64,000 bases of DNA from Eubacteriaceae bacterium CHKCI004. GTDB lineage: Bacteria; Bacillota; Clostridia; Lachnospirales; Lachnospiraceae. Below are positions 47,213-55,615 of this stretch, piece by piece; the stretch's first letter is position 1, and each line of letters starts with the position of its first letter. The notes beneath the pieces were generated by a model, which did not search any database, was not told where the DNA came from, and saw nothing but the letters and a program-made list of their open reading frames with translations. Location of the stretch: contig FCNR01000063.1 of the NCBI GenBank assembly GCA_900016875.1, forward strand, positions 186,001 to 250,000, given 5' to 3'. Position numbers and translations under genes: made by a program.

Positions 47213-48616
47213 CTACCTCCTTTCTTTGGAGCATCCCTCCATATCAAATATTTTATCACAAGTCCGGCCCAAAAACTCAAAATCATGGGAAACAATGATG
47301 ATAACTTTATTTTCATCATTCAACTTGCGGATCATGTTGCTCACTTCCAGCATACGATGATAGTCCAGCCCACTGGTAGGCTCGTCAAAGACAAGCACAT
47401 CCTTGTCGGAGAGAATAGCGGTTGCCACCGCAAGGCGCTGCTTCTGGCCTCCTGACAGGGCCATCGGATGACGGTCTTTGAAATCCAGCAAATCAAAAGA
47501 CCTGAGAATTTCTTCAATCCGCTCCGGCGGACAATCCGGCTGCGCCAGTTCACATTCGTTCCATACGCTGTCTGAAAAAAGCTGATGGTTCACATCCTGC
47601 ATAACACAAAAGCTGGCCTTATTACGCTGTTTTGCTTTCAGTGTTTGCCCGTCCAGCCGGACTGTTCCATTCACTTCTTTCAAAAGCCCGCACAGGCAGC
47701 GCGTCATCGTCGTTTTTCCCGCGCCGTTATGACCGACAATCCCCAACACTTCGCCCCGTTTTGCAGAAAAGCCAAGACCGCTGAATACCGGCTGATTATC
47801 AAAGGCACAGGAAAGATTTTCTACAGACAAGCCTTCATGCGCCCCTTGCGGATCAGCGGGAGGTAACTCCAGTACAGGATGGACAAGACTTCTAAGCCCC
47901 ATCTTGATACGCTGCTCATCCGAAAGATTGCGAAACTCATCTCTTGAAAAAGTCTGAACAATTTTTCCTTTTTGAATGAAGATCGCCCGGTCAATCAGGT
48001 CCATCAGAAAATATAGACGGTGTTCGGCAATAACAACCGTCCGTCCTTCTTTTTTGATCTGAATAATCTGCTGGCGTAAAGTGTCAATCGCGTCGGCATC
48101 CAGATTTGCTGTCGGCTCGTCCAGCACAAAAACGGACGGGTTCATGGCATATACAGAGGCAAACGCAAGACTTTGTTTTTCCCCTCCAGACATGGAAAAA
48201 ATGTTTCTTCCCAAAAGCGATTTAATTTTTAAGGCGGAAACAGTGGCATCATATCGCTCTTTGATTTTACTTGGTTCGACACCCGCATTTTCCAGGCCAA
48301 AAGTGATCTCGCTGTCCGAGTCAATATTGAAAAACTGAGATTTCGGATTTTGGAACACAGAGCCAACCTGCTCTGCCAGCCGATACATTTCTGTTTTCGG
48401 TACTTCCATACCGTTTACAATCGTTGTACCGGATAAAGTGCCGCCCTCGACAAAATGAGGAATTAAGCCGTTAATCAGTTTTGTCACTGTTGTTTTGCCA
48501 CAGCCCGACTCCCCCGTAAGGACAACACATTCTCCCTGTTGGATATTTAGGTCAATATGGGAAAGCGTTCCCTGCTCTTTCTCATATTCAAACGATACAT
48601 CCTGAATTTGGATCAC
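47213..48616 (-). CDS. ECF double ATPase, copy 1
   Basis: A 467-residue protein with two fused ABC ATPase domains. The first has GESGCGKTTVTKL, MSGGEKQS and VFVLDEPTANLD. The second has GHNGAGKTTMTRC, LSGGQKQR and VLVFDEPTSGLD. It is the EcfA-A' unit of an energy-coupling-factor transporter. GTG 48616 has AGGAGG 8 nt upstream; the GTG at 48625 overlaps the ribosome site itself. Confidence 0.92.
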   Translation of the reverse strand: MIQIQDVSFEYEKEQGTLSHIDLNIQQGECVVLTGESGCGKTTVTKLINGLIPHFVEGGTLSGTTIVNGMEVPKTEMYRLAEQVGSVFQNPKSQFFNIDSDSEITFGLENAGVEPSKIKERYDATVSALKIKSLLGRNIFSMSGGEKQSLAFASVYAMNPSVFVLDEPTANLDADAIDTLRQQIIQIKKEGRTVVIAEHRLYFLMDLIDRAIFIQKGKIVQTFSRDEFRNLSDEQRIKMGLRSLVHPVLELPPADPQGAHEGLSVENLSCAFDNQPVFSGLGFSAKRGEVLGIVGHNGAGKTTMTRCLCGLLKEVNGTVRLDGQTLKAKQRNKASFCVMQDVNHQLFSDSVWNECELAQPDCPPERIEEILRSFDLLDFKDRHPMALSGGQKQRLAVATAILSDKDVLVFDEPTSGLDYHRMLEVSNMIRKLNDENKVIIIVSHDFEFLGRTCDKIFDMEGCSKERR

Positions 48617-48629
48617 ATGGAACACCTCC

Positions 48630-49316
48630 TTATCCCACTGTAATTGAAATCACACAGAAAACCACACCTGCCGCCAGACATAAAAAGTCCTGCACGCCGA
48701 ACTTCATTTCAATCATGCTTGTCTTTGGCGCAGGATTTTCAATGCCCCGCGTAACAGCGGCTGCGGACAATTCTTCCGCTGTCGTTGTTGCAGAAATCAT
48801 GGTCGGCACCAACAAGCACTCAATTTTTTGTACCCCATGAATATTACGGAGCTTCATGGCATCCCGGATATAGCCGGTTTCTTCTTTTAAGGCCGGAAAA
48901 TACCGGACGGTTACAGACAAAGGAATAATCAATCCCTGCGGGATATGCCATTTCCGAAGCGCAACCATCAATTCCCGGACGGGCGTTTTCTGTAAAACCA
49001 TCGTACCGACAATCAAACAAGGGAAAATCTTTCTTGCATAAGATACAATGATCGTGAAGCTGCTGGCTAAAATTTTCGGCCCGTTTGGGAATACATAGTA
49101 TTGCAGCGCCAGACAAATCCCAAATGCGATTGCCAGTTTGCCTGCGGATTTTTGGCACCCGCAGGCAACGATCAGCAGGAGCAGAAAAACAACCCATGTA
49201 ATTTCAACCCATACGGAGTGCTGGGTAAAGGCCACAATATTTGCCAGCACCAACAAAAGCAATTCCGTCCGTGGATCGAACCTTAATGTATGTTTTTTGC
49301 CCTCCCCATTCATCAC
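48630..49316 (-). CDS. ECF transmembrane (T) component, copy 1
   Basis: A 228-residue CbiQ/EcfT-type protein with about five membrane helices. The coupling-helix region AAAVTRGIENPAP corresponds to the Ala-Arg-Gly motifs that contact the ATPases. The start overlaps the S-component stop by 4 bp (ATGA). Confidence 0.9.
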   Translation of the reverse strand: MMNGEGKKHTLRFDPRTELLLLVLANIVAFTQHSVWVEITWVVFLLLLIVACGCQKSAGKLAIAFGICLALQYYVFPNGPKILASSFTIIVSYARKIFPCLIVGTMVLQKTPVRELMVALRKWHIPQGLIIPLSVTVRYFPALKEETGYIRDAMKLRNIHGVQKIECLLVPTMISATTTAEELSAAAVTRGIENPAPKTSMIEMKFGVQDFLCLAAGVVFCVISITVG

Positions 49317-49918
49317 ACAATTCCTGCCTTTACAAAGTGCTTTTTGAACAGACCTCTGGCAATAAATGCACCGATGATACCACCGATGATTGGAGCAACA
49401 AACAGAACGATTAACATTGCATTGGACGACAGAGCTTCAACTGCCGCAACATAATCAGCGGGCATTCCCTGTTCTGTAATCTGTGCCAAAAAATCGGCCT
49501 TAAATAACCAGATAGGAAGGGGAGAACCAACCATCCCCAGCGAAAAAATCACATAGGCAATCGAATTCCCCTTGAAGCTATTATACTTAGTCACTACTCG
49601 GACAACTTCAGCCAAAATGCAAGTAGAAGCCATCGAGATCAGGATCACCAGGGTAAATTGTCCAGTGACAAAATAGATAAGAGCAGTGATAAGCCCCATC
49701 AGGAAAACTGCACCCAGTTTTTGAACCTTTGCGACCATTAGCATAAAGGGAATACCTGCAAACACAGCAATGAAGCCAGGCATCAGCATCCAAAGAACAG
49801 GGTGAATGCCTCCAAGAAGCATGAAGGCAAAGTTGATGACAAAGTAGATTGCGGAAAAGATACCGATGGTAATAAGGTCTTTTCCTTTCAGTTTTTTGTC
49901 CGTACTTACTTCAGACAT
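49313..49918 (-). CDS. ECF substrate-binding (S) component, MptD/Trep_Strep type, copy 1
   Basis: A 201-residue membrane protein with six helices. LKGKDLITIGIFSAIYFVINF at the start and GGIIGAFIARGLFKKHFVKAG at the end match the Trep_Strep/MptD family of S components. It sets substrate choice; the context suggests a metallophore-related substrate. First gene of the ECF operon, with AGGAGG before the ATG. Confidence 0.88.
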   Translation of the reverse strand: MSEVSTDKKLKGKDLITIGIFSAIYFVINFAFMLLGGIHPVLWMLMPGFIAVFAGIPFMLMVAKVQKLGAVFLMGLITALIYFVTGQFTLVILISMASTCILAEVVRVVTKYNSFKGNSIAYVIFSLGMVGSPLPIWLFKADFLAQITEQGMPADYVAAVEALSSNAMLIVLFVAPIIGGIIGAFIARGLFKKHFVKAGIV

Positions 49919-49936
49919 TGAACATTCCTCCTTTTA

Positions 49937-49952
49937 GTTAGGTAGTGCTAAC
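49937..49952. promoter_or_regulatory. GTTAG-N6-CTAAC operator, copy c
   Basis: GTTAG-gtagtg-CTAAC, 18 bp before the ECF S start codon of cassette 1. Confidence 0.72.
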
Positions 49953-50015
49953 CCGTAGGCTTTTTGAAAGCGCCTTTCGGCGCTTACAGTAATTATCATA
50001 GCAGACCTGAAAAGT

Positions 50016-50046
50016 CTTTTCCGCTCCAATCGGCCTTTTTTATTCC
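50016..50046 (-). promoter_or_regulatory. 30-bp repeat, site 2 (candidate AraC site)
   Basis: Twin of 46216-46245. A -10-like TATGAT (50000-49995) follows its GCGG core after 20 nt. A GCGCC-GAAA-GGCGC hairpin lies between this promoter and the ECF S gene. Confidence 0.55.
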
Positions 50047-50080
50047 GATAAGACTTTTTAATAAAAGTAAGAGCATTGAA

Positions 50081-50143
50081 GGAAAAGAAACAACTCGCAT
50101 GAAAAGAGATTTTCTTTATCATACGAGTTGTTTCCATTTTCCT
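50081..50143 (-). terminator. Terminator of cassette 2
   Basis: On the minus strand GAAACAACTCG pairs with CGAGTTGTTTC, followed by TTTTCCTT. It lies shortly after the second ABC gene of cassette 2. Confidence 0.75.
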
Positions 50144-50164
50144 TTCTGACAGTGGGAGCAGCTA

Positions 50165-51913
50165 TTACATCCCCAACTTCCACTGTGACGTTTCTCTTTG
50201 AAGTTCAACCATACGCTGGTAAAGACCTCCCTGTTCCATTAGTTCTTGCGGCGTGCCCTGTTGAGCCACACAACCATTCTCCAGCACTACTATATGATCG
50301 GCACCGGCCACAGTACGCATCCTGTGGGCGATGACCAACACCGTCTTGCCTTGCAGCAGGCGGGAGAGAGCTTCCTGAACAGCACTTTCGTTTTCCACAT
50401 CCAGGCTGGCGGTTGCCTCATCCAGAAGAATGACAGGCGCATCTTTCAGAAGAGCTCGTGCGATGGAGATTCTTTGCCGTTCACCGCCGGAGAGGGTGGA
50501 GCCGTTTTCTCCGATCATGGTCTGATAACCCTGCGGGAGTTTTTGTATAAATTCATCGCATCGGGCAGCTTTAGCAGCAGCGATGACTTCCTCGTCTGTA
50601 GCACCCTGGCGTCCCAGACGGATATTTTCCATCACCGTATCCCGGAACAGCACCACATCTTGGAAAACCATGGAATAGTATGTTAACAGTGTCTCAGGAT
50701 CTACACCGGACACGTCCACGCCCCCAAGAGCAATTTTCCCTCTGGAAGCGTCCCAAAAACGGGCGGCCAGTTTACACGCAGTGGACTTTCCACCTCCGGA
50801 GGGACCAATAAGGGCGGTTACTTCTCCCTGTTTGGCGGTAAAGCTTACATCCTCCAGTACACCGTCCCCTTCCCGGTAGGCAAAGGATACGTGATCAAAG
50901 GTAATGTTGTAGTTTTCAGGCGTAAACTCTTTTGTACCCTCCTGTATCGGCTGTTCTAAAATGGAACGCATCCGTTCAATCTGCAGTTTCGTATTAAAGG
51001 TGGCGGCGATATTCTGCAGTACCAGCCCCAACGGGTCATAAAGCCTTGCGGCGGCAAAGAGGAATCCCAGAAAATAGAGAAAAGAAAGTTCGCTTGCTGC
51101 CAGAAGCGCTCCGCCAGTCAAAATAGTAGTGGCCAGCCCAAGGCGAAGGAAGGCTTGAGCGGAGCAGACAAATATACCGGTCGCCAGCTCTGAGTGGATG
51201 GAACCCTTTTCCATAGCAGCCAGCTTTTCCTCCAGTTTTCCCATGTAAGTTTCCTGTCGGTTGCATGCCTTAATATCCCGTATGGTTTCCAATCCTTCCT
51301 GGATACAGTCAGCGACAGCCCGCTTATTTAGAATATTCTTTGTACCGAAGGAATCCTGGATTTTCTTGCTCCCTGCTGTGAGCAGAATTGCCACCGGCAC
51401 CACCCACAGTACGGCCAGCGCCATCCGCCAGTCACAAAAGAACATAGCGATGCCGATCACAAGAGTGGAGAAAATGGATGCGAACAACTGTGGCACATAG
51501 TGGGAAAACATCTGATCCAGGCTGGAGCAGTCTGCGATCATGGTAGAGGTCAGGTCGCTTAGATCCCGGTTTCCGAAAAAACTCAATGGCAGTCGGCGCA
51601 AAGTCTCGGCCAGGCTTACCCGGCGATTGGCGCTCTCCTTATAGGTTGCCAGATAAAGCGAAGCATACTGGAACCAGTGAAGAATGAACAGCAGGATCAG
51701 GACAGCTATGCCAAAGCCTGCATAAATCCAAAAGCCATCCATAGGACTGCCTCCGTTTTCCATGGAATCCAAAAGATGCTGCACTGTAAACAGGACGGCT
51801 CCAACCGGAAACATCAGGCTTAAATTGCACACAAAGCACCAGATCACTGCTTTTACCAAATCGTTTGCTCCTTTTTCACTGAGCGCAAACAAATGTTGTA
51901 GTTTTTTTGTCAT
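50165..51913 (-). CDS. Exporter-fold ABC half-transporter, cassette 2 (second of pair)
   Basis: A 582-residue protein with six helices and an ATPase (Walker A GPSGGGKSTAC, signature TLSGGERQR, Walker B ILLDEATASLD, IAHRMRT). The start at 51913 (MTKKLQHLF) overlaps the partner's stop by 4 bp; the longer frame lies within the partner gene. It is less similar to the cassette 1 and 3 pairs than those are to each other. Confidence 0.86.
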   Translation of the reverse strand: MTKKLQHLFALSEKGANDLVKAVIWCFVCNLSLMFPVGAVLFTVQHLLDSMENGGSPMDGFWIYAGFGIAVLILLFILHWFQYASLYLATYKESANRRVSLAETLRRLPLSFFGNRDLSDLTSTMIADCSSLDQMFSHYVPQLFASIFSTLVIGIAMFFCDWRMALAVLWVVPVAILLTAGSKKIQDSFGTKNILNKRAVADCIQEGLETIRDIKACNRQETYMGKLEEKLAAMEKGSIHSELATGIFVCSAQAFLRLGLATTILTGGALLAASELSFLYFLGFLFAAARLYDPLGLVLQNIAATFNTKLQIERMRSILEQPIQEGTKEFTPENYNITFDHVSFAYREGDGVLEDVSFTAKQGEVTALIGPSGGGKSTACKLAARFWDASRGKIALGGVDVSGVDPETLLTYYSMVFQDVVLFRDTVMENIRLGRQGATDEEVIAAAKAARCDEFIQKLPQGYQTMIGENGSTLSGGERQRISIARALLKDAPVILLDEATASLDVENESAVQEALSRLLQGKTVLVIAHRMRTVAGADHIVVLENGCVAQQGTPQELMEQGGLYQRMVELQRETSQWKLGM

Positions 51914-53691
51914 ACCGCTTCCTCCTTTCCGACCTTCCACCTGGCGCTGCGCTGGTAATCTTCCCACATGGCAGTATAAACACCGCACAGTGCAAGCAGG
52001 CTTTCGTGGCTGCCCTGTTCGACAACTTTCCCGTCGCTCAGGACAATGATAGAATCTGCATTCTGTACGGTAGACAGTCTATGGGCAATCATCAATACGG
52101 TTTTGTTCTTTGTCAGCACTTCAAATGCTTTCTGAATCTGATATTCATTTTCCGGGTCAGCAAAAGCAGTGGCCTCATCCAGTACTACAATGGGAGCGTT
52201 TTTCAAAATGGCCCGCGCCAGAGCAATCCTCTGCTGTTCACCGCCGGAAAGATAAATGCCTTTTGTCCCAACCACAGTATCCAGACCCTGCGGCAGTTTT
52301 TGAAGAATATCATCGCACTGGGCGGCATGGGCGGCAGCCAGAACTTCATCTCTGGTCGCTTCTGGTCTGGCAGCCCGGATATTTTCCAGAAGGCTTTCCT
52401 TAAACAGCCGGGTATCCTGGAAGACAAATGCTACCTGACTCATCAGATCTTCTGTGTTCATCTCCCGGACATTGACTCCGCCGATTGCGACAGTACCGCT
52501 GTCCGTATCCCAGAAACGGGGGATCAGGCTAGCGGCTGTGGTCTTGCCGCCTCCAGACGGACCTACCAGCGCCGTCACCTGTCCAGGACGGACGGAAAAT
52601 GACACATTATCCAGAGCTGGCCGGTCTGCGCCTGGATAAGTAAAGGTCACATGGTCAAAGGAGATATTGGCATTTACCGGACGTTTCTGCATTTTTGATT
52701 CTTCCATGGGTTTCTGGCCGAGGATTTCATCCAGACGCCCCACAGCCTCGTCAGCTTCCATGATAGCCTCGCTCATATACATGATCCGGTTGATCATCTG
52801 GCCGCAGGCGGGAGCAAACAGGGCGTAGAAGATAAAGTTGACAAGCACTGTGCGTATATCTCCGCTGGAAGACAGCAGCAGTGCTGCCGGGATCAGCAGA
52901 GCGAAGGCTCCGTTGATAAAAGTCAGGAAACAGGTCTGTCCCACACGGCAGCTCATGGCATACTGGCTGGCCAGATCGCTGTAGTCTCTGATAGCGGCGT
53001 AAAAGGCTTTGAAGGAATAGACCGTCTGCTGGAACATCTTTACAACCGGGATGCCTCGGACATATTCCACCGCTTCGCCGCTCATGCGTTCAATTTCCTT
53101 CTGGTACCGATGGAAAAATCCGGCGTTCTTTCCTCCCATCATCATGCACATGGAAAGAAGGGCGAGGACCATGGTAAGCAGGCAAAGAAGCCCCATTTTC
53201 CAGTCAAAGAGAAACAGCATTACGATGGCAGCGATCGGGGTGACGATGGTTCCCGCCAGGTCAGGGAGTTTGTGGGCCAGCAGATCTTCCGTAAGTCCCG
53301 CATTGTCATCGATCAGTTTCCTGAGCCGTCCTGACAGATTTCCTGTAAAGAAACCCAGAGGCAGTTTCAGTACGTGATCCATCGCGGTACGCCGGATGTT
53401 CCGGGCGGTACGGAACGCAGCGATATGAGTTGACATGAGCGCCGCAAAATACAGGGCGATACTGCCGATGGCAGTCCATACCGCCGTCCAGCCCCAGCGG
53501 GCCAGGCCGGAGATCCCCTCAAGAGCGGGCCAGGACTCCAGTACATTCCTTGCTGCCAGCCAGACGCACACATAAGGGATCAGTCCCAGTACCGCAGACA
53601 GGGCAGAGAGGATACAGCCCAGCAAGGTGAGATTTTTGTGCCTGCCTGCATAGCTCAAGATGCGGGACAGGCTGCTTTGCTTCTTTTGCAT
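51910..53691 (-). CDS. Exporter-fold ABC half-transporter, cassette 2 (first of pair)
   Basis: A 593-residue protein. Walker A is GPSGGGKTTAA, the signature YLSGGEQQR, Walker B VVLDEATAFAD and the H-loop IAHRLST. The start is ATG 53691 or the adjacent GTG 53694, both within reach of AGAGGAGG. Operator copy d lies just upstream, so iron control like the other cassettes is likely; no AraC or ECF genes accompany this pair. Confidence 0.86.
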   Translation of the reverse strand: MQKKQSSLSRILSYAGRHKNLTLLGCILSALSAVLGLIPYVCVWLAARNVLESWPALEGISGLARWGWTAVWTAIGSIALYFAALMSTHIAAFRTARNIRRTAMDHVLKLPLGFFTGNLSGRLRKLIDDNAGLTEDLLAHKLPDLAGTIVTPIAAIVMLFLFDWKMGLLCLLTMVLALLSMCMMMGGKNAGFFHRYQKEIERMSGEAVEYVRGIPVVKMFQQTVYSFKAFYAAIRDYSDLASQYAMSCRVGQTCFLTFINGAFALLIPAALLLSSSGDIRTVLVNFIFYALFAPACGQMINRIMYMSEAIMEADEAVGRLDEILGQKPMEESKMQKRPVNANISFDHVTFTYPGADRPALDNVSFSVRPGQVTALVGPSGGGKTTAASLIPRFWDTDSGTVAIGGVNVREMNTEDLMSQVAFVFQDTRLFKESLLENIRAARPEATRDEVLAAAHAAQCDDILQKLPQGLDTVVGTKGIYLSGGEQQRIALARAILKNAPIVVLDEATAFADPENEYQIQKAFEVLTKNKTVLMIAHRLSTVQNADSIIVLSDGKVVEQGSHESLLALCGVYTAMWEDYQRSARWKVGKEEAV

Positions 53692-53734
53692 CACAAGAAT
53701 ACCTCCTCTACTTGTTGAAAATATTTATCATGAA

Positions 53735-53750
53735 GTTAGATATAGCTAAC
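53735..53750. promoter_or_regulatory. GTTAG-N6-CTAAC operator, copy d
   Basis: GTTAG-atatag-CTAAC between the TetR gene and the cassette-2 ABC pair. Confidence 0.72.
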
Positions 53751-53752
53751 TA

Positions 53753-53783
53753 CCATGCAAAAAAGATTGGGGCTATTGCCCCA
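53753..53783 (-). terminator. Terminator overlapping the TetR stop codon
   Basis: On the minus strand GGGGC-aata-GCCCC is followed by AATCTTTTTT. The first arm is coding and contains the last TetR codons. Confidence 0.7.
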
Positions 53784-54390
53784 TCAATTTCAGCCATCCG
53801 GCCGTGTAAAAATCCCGCAATTGATCCACATATCGCAGGGCTTTATCCCTTGGCATATCGTGTATCACGATCTCAAATACCCCGTTAAACATGCCGCTGG
53901 CAATGATATGGCACATTTGCTCATCCAATTCCGGGATGTTCCGTCCGAGGCGGCGGAGGACTTCCATATATTTTATCGTGTATTCTACTTCCACCTCCAC
54001 CATGTTATGAATAAAATGCTCATAGCTGGTGCCTTCTGACCGGCACAGCAACAGTTTTACCGGTTCCCGGTGCTGACAGATGTATTCCACCATCCAGTGG
54101 ATACAGTTCGAGGATTCCACTCCCATGTGGTCTGGCTGCTGTTCTTCGGGCAGCTCGGCGAAAGAGGTCTGGGCCTCCATAAACTTTCCCATGAGCGCCG
54201 CGGCATGAGGTTCCACAATGGCATTAAACAAAGCCTCTTTGCTGGAAAAATATCCATAGAAGGCGCCGGTGGTCACGCCGGCCTTTTTTACGATCTGACG
54301 AAGGGATGCACCCAGAAAACCTTTGTCAGAAAATTCCTCCATGGCGGTCTGCAAAATATTTTCTAATGTGGCAGATGATTTTTCCTCCAT
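53773..54390 (-). CDS. TetR-family regulator of cassette 2
   Basis: A 205-residue protein with an N-terminal TetR helix-turn-helix (GASLRQIVKKAGVTTGAFYGYFSSKEALF) and a helical ligand domain. ATG 54390 is preferred because GGAGG lies 7 nt upstream; ATG 54402 has none. It has its own promoter and palindromic operators and is separated from the ABC pair by a terminator. It may control itself and possibly the ABC pair. Confidence 0.9.
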   Translation of the reverse strand: MEEKSSATLENILQTAMEEFSDKGFLGASLRQIVKKAGVTTGAFYGYFSSKEALFNAIVEPHAAALMGKFMEAQTSFAELPEEQQPDHMGVESSNCIHWMVEYICQHREPVKLLLCRSEGTSYEHFIHNMVEVEVEYTIKYMEVLRRLGRNIPELDEQMCHIIASGMFNGVFEIVIHDMPRDKALRYVDQLRDFYTAGWLKLMGQ

Positions 54391-54402
54391 AATGTCCTCC
54401 AT

Positions 54403-54428
54403 ATAACAGTGTCATATAACAATGTTAT
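54403..54428. promoter_or_regulatory. Paired palindromes, probable TetR operator
   Basis: ATAACA-A-TGTTAT (54416-54428, perfect) and ATAACA-G-TGTCAT (54403-54415, one mismatch) lie side by side between the -10 box and the start codon. They differ from the GTTAG boxes. Confidence 0.65.
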
Positions 54429-54455
54429 TATATGTCGCAGAATAAGATTTGTCAA
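54427..54455 (-). promoter_or_regulatory. Promoter of the cassette-2 TetR gene
   Basis: On the minus strand a perfect TTGACA (54455-54450), a 17-nt spacer and a perfect TATAAT (54432-54427). Confidence 0.88.
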
Positions 54456-54470
54456 TAGGAGAGTATGTAT

Positions 54471-54513
54471 AAAAAACTCGCAGTTCAGAGTAATTAAACT
54501 CTGTCCTGCGAGT
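54471..54513 (-). terminator. Terminator after the small HTH gene
   Basis: On the minus strand ACTCGCAG and CTGCGAGT pair with an inner CAGAGT/ACTCTG stem, ending in TTTTTT. A related hairpin stands at 63337-63379. Confidence 0.8.
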
Positions 54514-54514
54514 C

Positions 54515-54685
54515 TTATTTTTCTTTTGCTATTTCTTCCGGTGGCACAAACTCCAGCAGATCACCGATCTCACAATTCAATACCGTACATAGTCGAGCGA
54601 GAACATCTATATCCAATCGAGTGATCTGGTTCCTGCAGTAGTTGTTGATCTGCGTCCGCTGCATCTCTGCCTGATGACTCAACAT
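54515..54685 (-). CDS. Small XRE-like HTH protein, copy 1 (possibly truncated)
   Basis: A 56-residue frame, MLSHQAEMQRTQINNYCRNQ..., ending LARLCTVLNCEIGDLLEFVPPEE. The recognition helix and C-terminal half of a small Cro/C1 domain are clear. The first helix looks short or shortened. No ribosome site precedes the ATG. The frame is open upstream. It follows the winged-helix gene in this cassette and in the next. Confidence 0.55.
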   Translation of the reverse strand: MLSHQAEMQRTQINNYCRNQITRLDIDVLARLCTVLNCEIGDLLEFVPPEEIAKEK

Positions 54686-54724
54686 ATTATCGAAGGATAC
54701 AAGTCGAATATAAATTATGAAGAA

Positions 54725-54763
54725 TAGAAAAGAAGAACAGCAGCCTGGGTGGATCAGACTGCT
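54725..54763 (-). terminator. Terminator of cassette 3
   Basis: The same AGCAG/CTGCT hairpin with T/C-rich tail as after the other two winged-helix genes. Confidence 0.75.
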
Positions 54764-54768
54764 GACTC

Positions 54769-55200
54769 TTATTTCTCTGCTTGTATCTCAAAGCAATATC
54801 CAACTTCCCGGACGGATCGGATGGTAAAGGGAGCATTGGGAGTTGCCTGATATAGTTTTTCCCGTAGATTGCAGATGTGAAAACCGATGGTGTTGCTCTC
54901 ACCTCCAGAGGGGAAGTCTCCCCATACCTTCTCGTAGATTTGGCTGTATGTAACCACACGCCCCTTATTGGCTGCGAGCAATAAAAGTATTTCATACTCT
55001 TTTGCAGTGAGTTGGATCTCTTGACGATCACGGAAAACTTTCCGCCTACTTGGATAGATCTCAAGACCAGGGAGGGATATCATCGGTTCCTTGGCTAATT
55101 CATATGTTTCTATCTCTGGATGGCATCTAAGAATAGAAAGAATCTCATCGAATGCGTCAGAGTCATGCTCTTGCAGATCTAAGATGATTATTCGTCCGAT
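54769..55200 (-). CDS. PhoB-type winged-helix protein, copy 2
   Basis: A protein of about 143 residues, close to copy 1 over its whole length including the part before the first Met (GRIIILDLQEHDSDAFDEIL). The first ATG in frame is at 55083 and would remove 39 conserved residues. AGGAGG stands 7 nt before ATC 55200. ATT at 55203 is the other candidate. A non-standard start codon is therefore likely. Confidence 0.78.
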   Translation of the reverse strand: MGRIIILDLQEHDSDAFDEILSILRCHPEIETYELAKEPMISLPGLEIYPSRRKVFRDRQEIQLTAKEYEILLLLAANKGRVVTYSQIYEKVWGDFPSGGESNTIGFHICNLREKLYQATPNAPFTIRSVREVGYCFEIQAEK

Positions 55201-55211
55201 AATATCACCTC

Positions 55212-55580
55212 CTAATGATTTTCCAAAGCAGCCTCTTTGAGCTTTCTGTAACTTGTTTCGCTGATCACATGTTCCAAGCGACAGGCATCCCGAGCTGCAA
55301 TATCTTCTGGAACGCCAACTTTTAATAGTTGCTGGGTAAAGAATTGGTGCTTTTCATAAACCTGACTGGCAATTGTTAAGCCTGTTTCTGTTAAGGAGAG
55401 TGTACCATCTGCCTGCTTTATCAAGTATCCCATTTTAGATAGTTCTTTAACAGCCCGACTAACAGAGGGCTTGGTAACACCTAAGTGTAGTGATATATCA
55501 ATATTACGAACATTCCCGTATTTTTTCTGAAGAATGTGTACGGTTTCTAAATAATCTTCCATGGATGATGTCAAGGCCAA
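55212..55580 (-). CDS. DtxR-type metal-dependent regulator, copy 2
   Basis: A 122-residue protein with winged helix VRNIDISLHLGVTKPSVSRAVKELSKMGYL and the iron-type motif DACRLEHV. The start is TTG 55580, because AGGAGG lies 7 nt upstream; the longer frame overlaps the ABC gene. It is clearly diverged from copy 1, so the two may differ in metal response or target. Confidence 0.88.
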   Translation of the reverse strand: MALTSSMEDYLETVHILQKKYGNVRNIDISLHLGVTKPSVSRAVKELSKMGYLIKQADGTLSLTETGLTIASQVYEKHQFFTQQLLKVGVPEDIAARDACRLEHVISETSYRKLKEAALENH

Positions 55581-55615
55581 TGGTGCACCTCCTCTCAACA
55601 GATATTTTTTTAACA

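Noticed and set aside
47213-49918. ECF system for cobalt or vitamin uptake
   Set aside because: The S components resemble the Trep_Strep/MptD group rather than CbiM or known vitamin S proteins, and no cobalamin riboswitch was noticed upstream.
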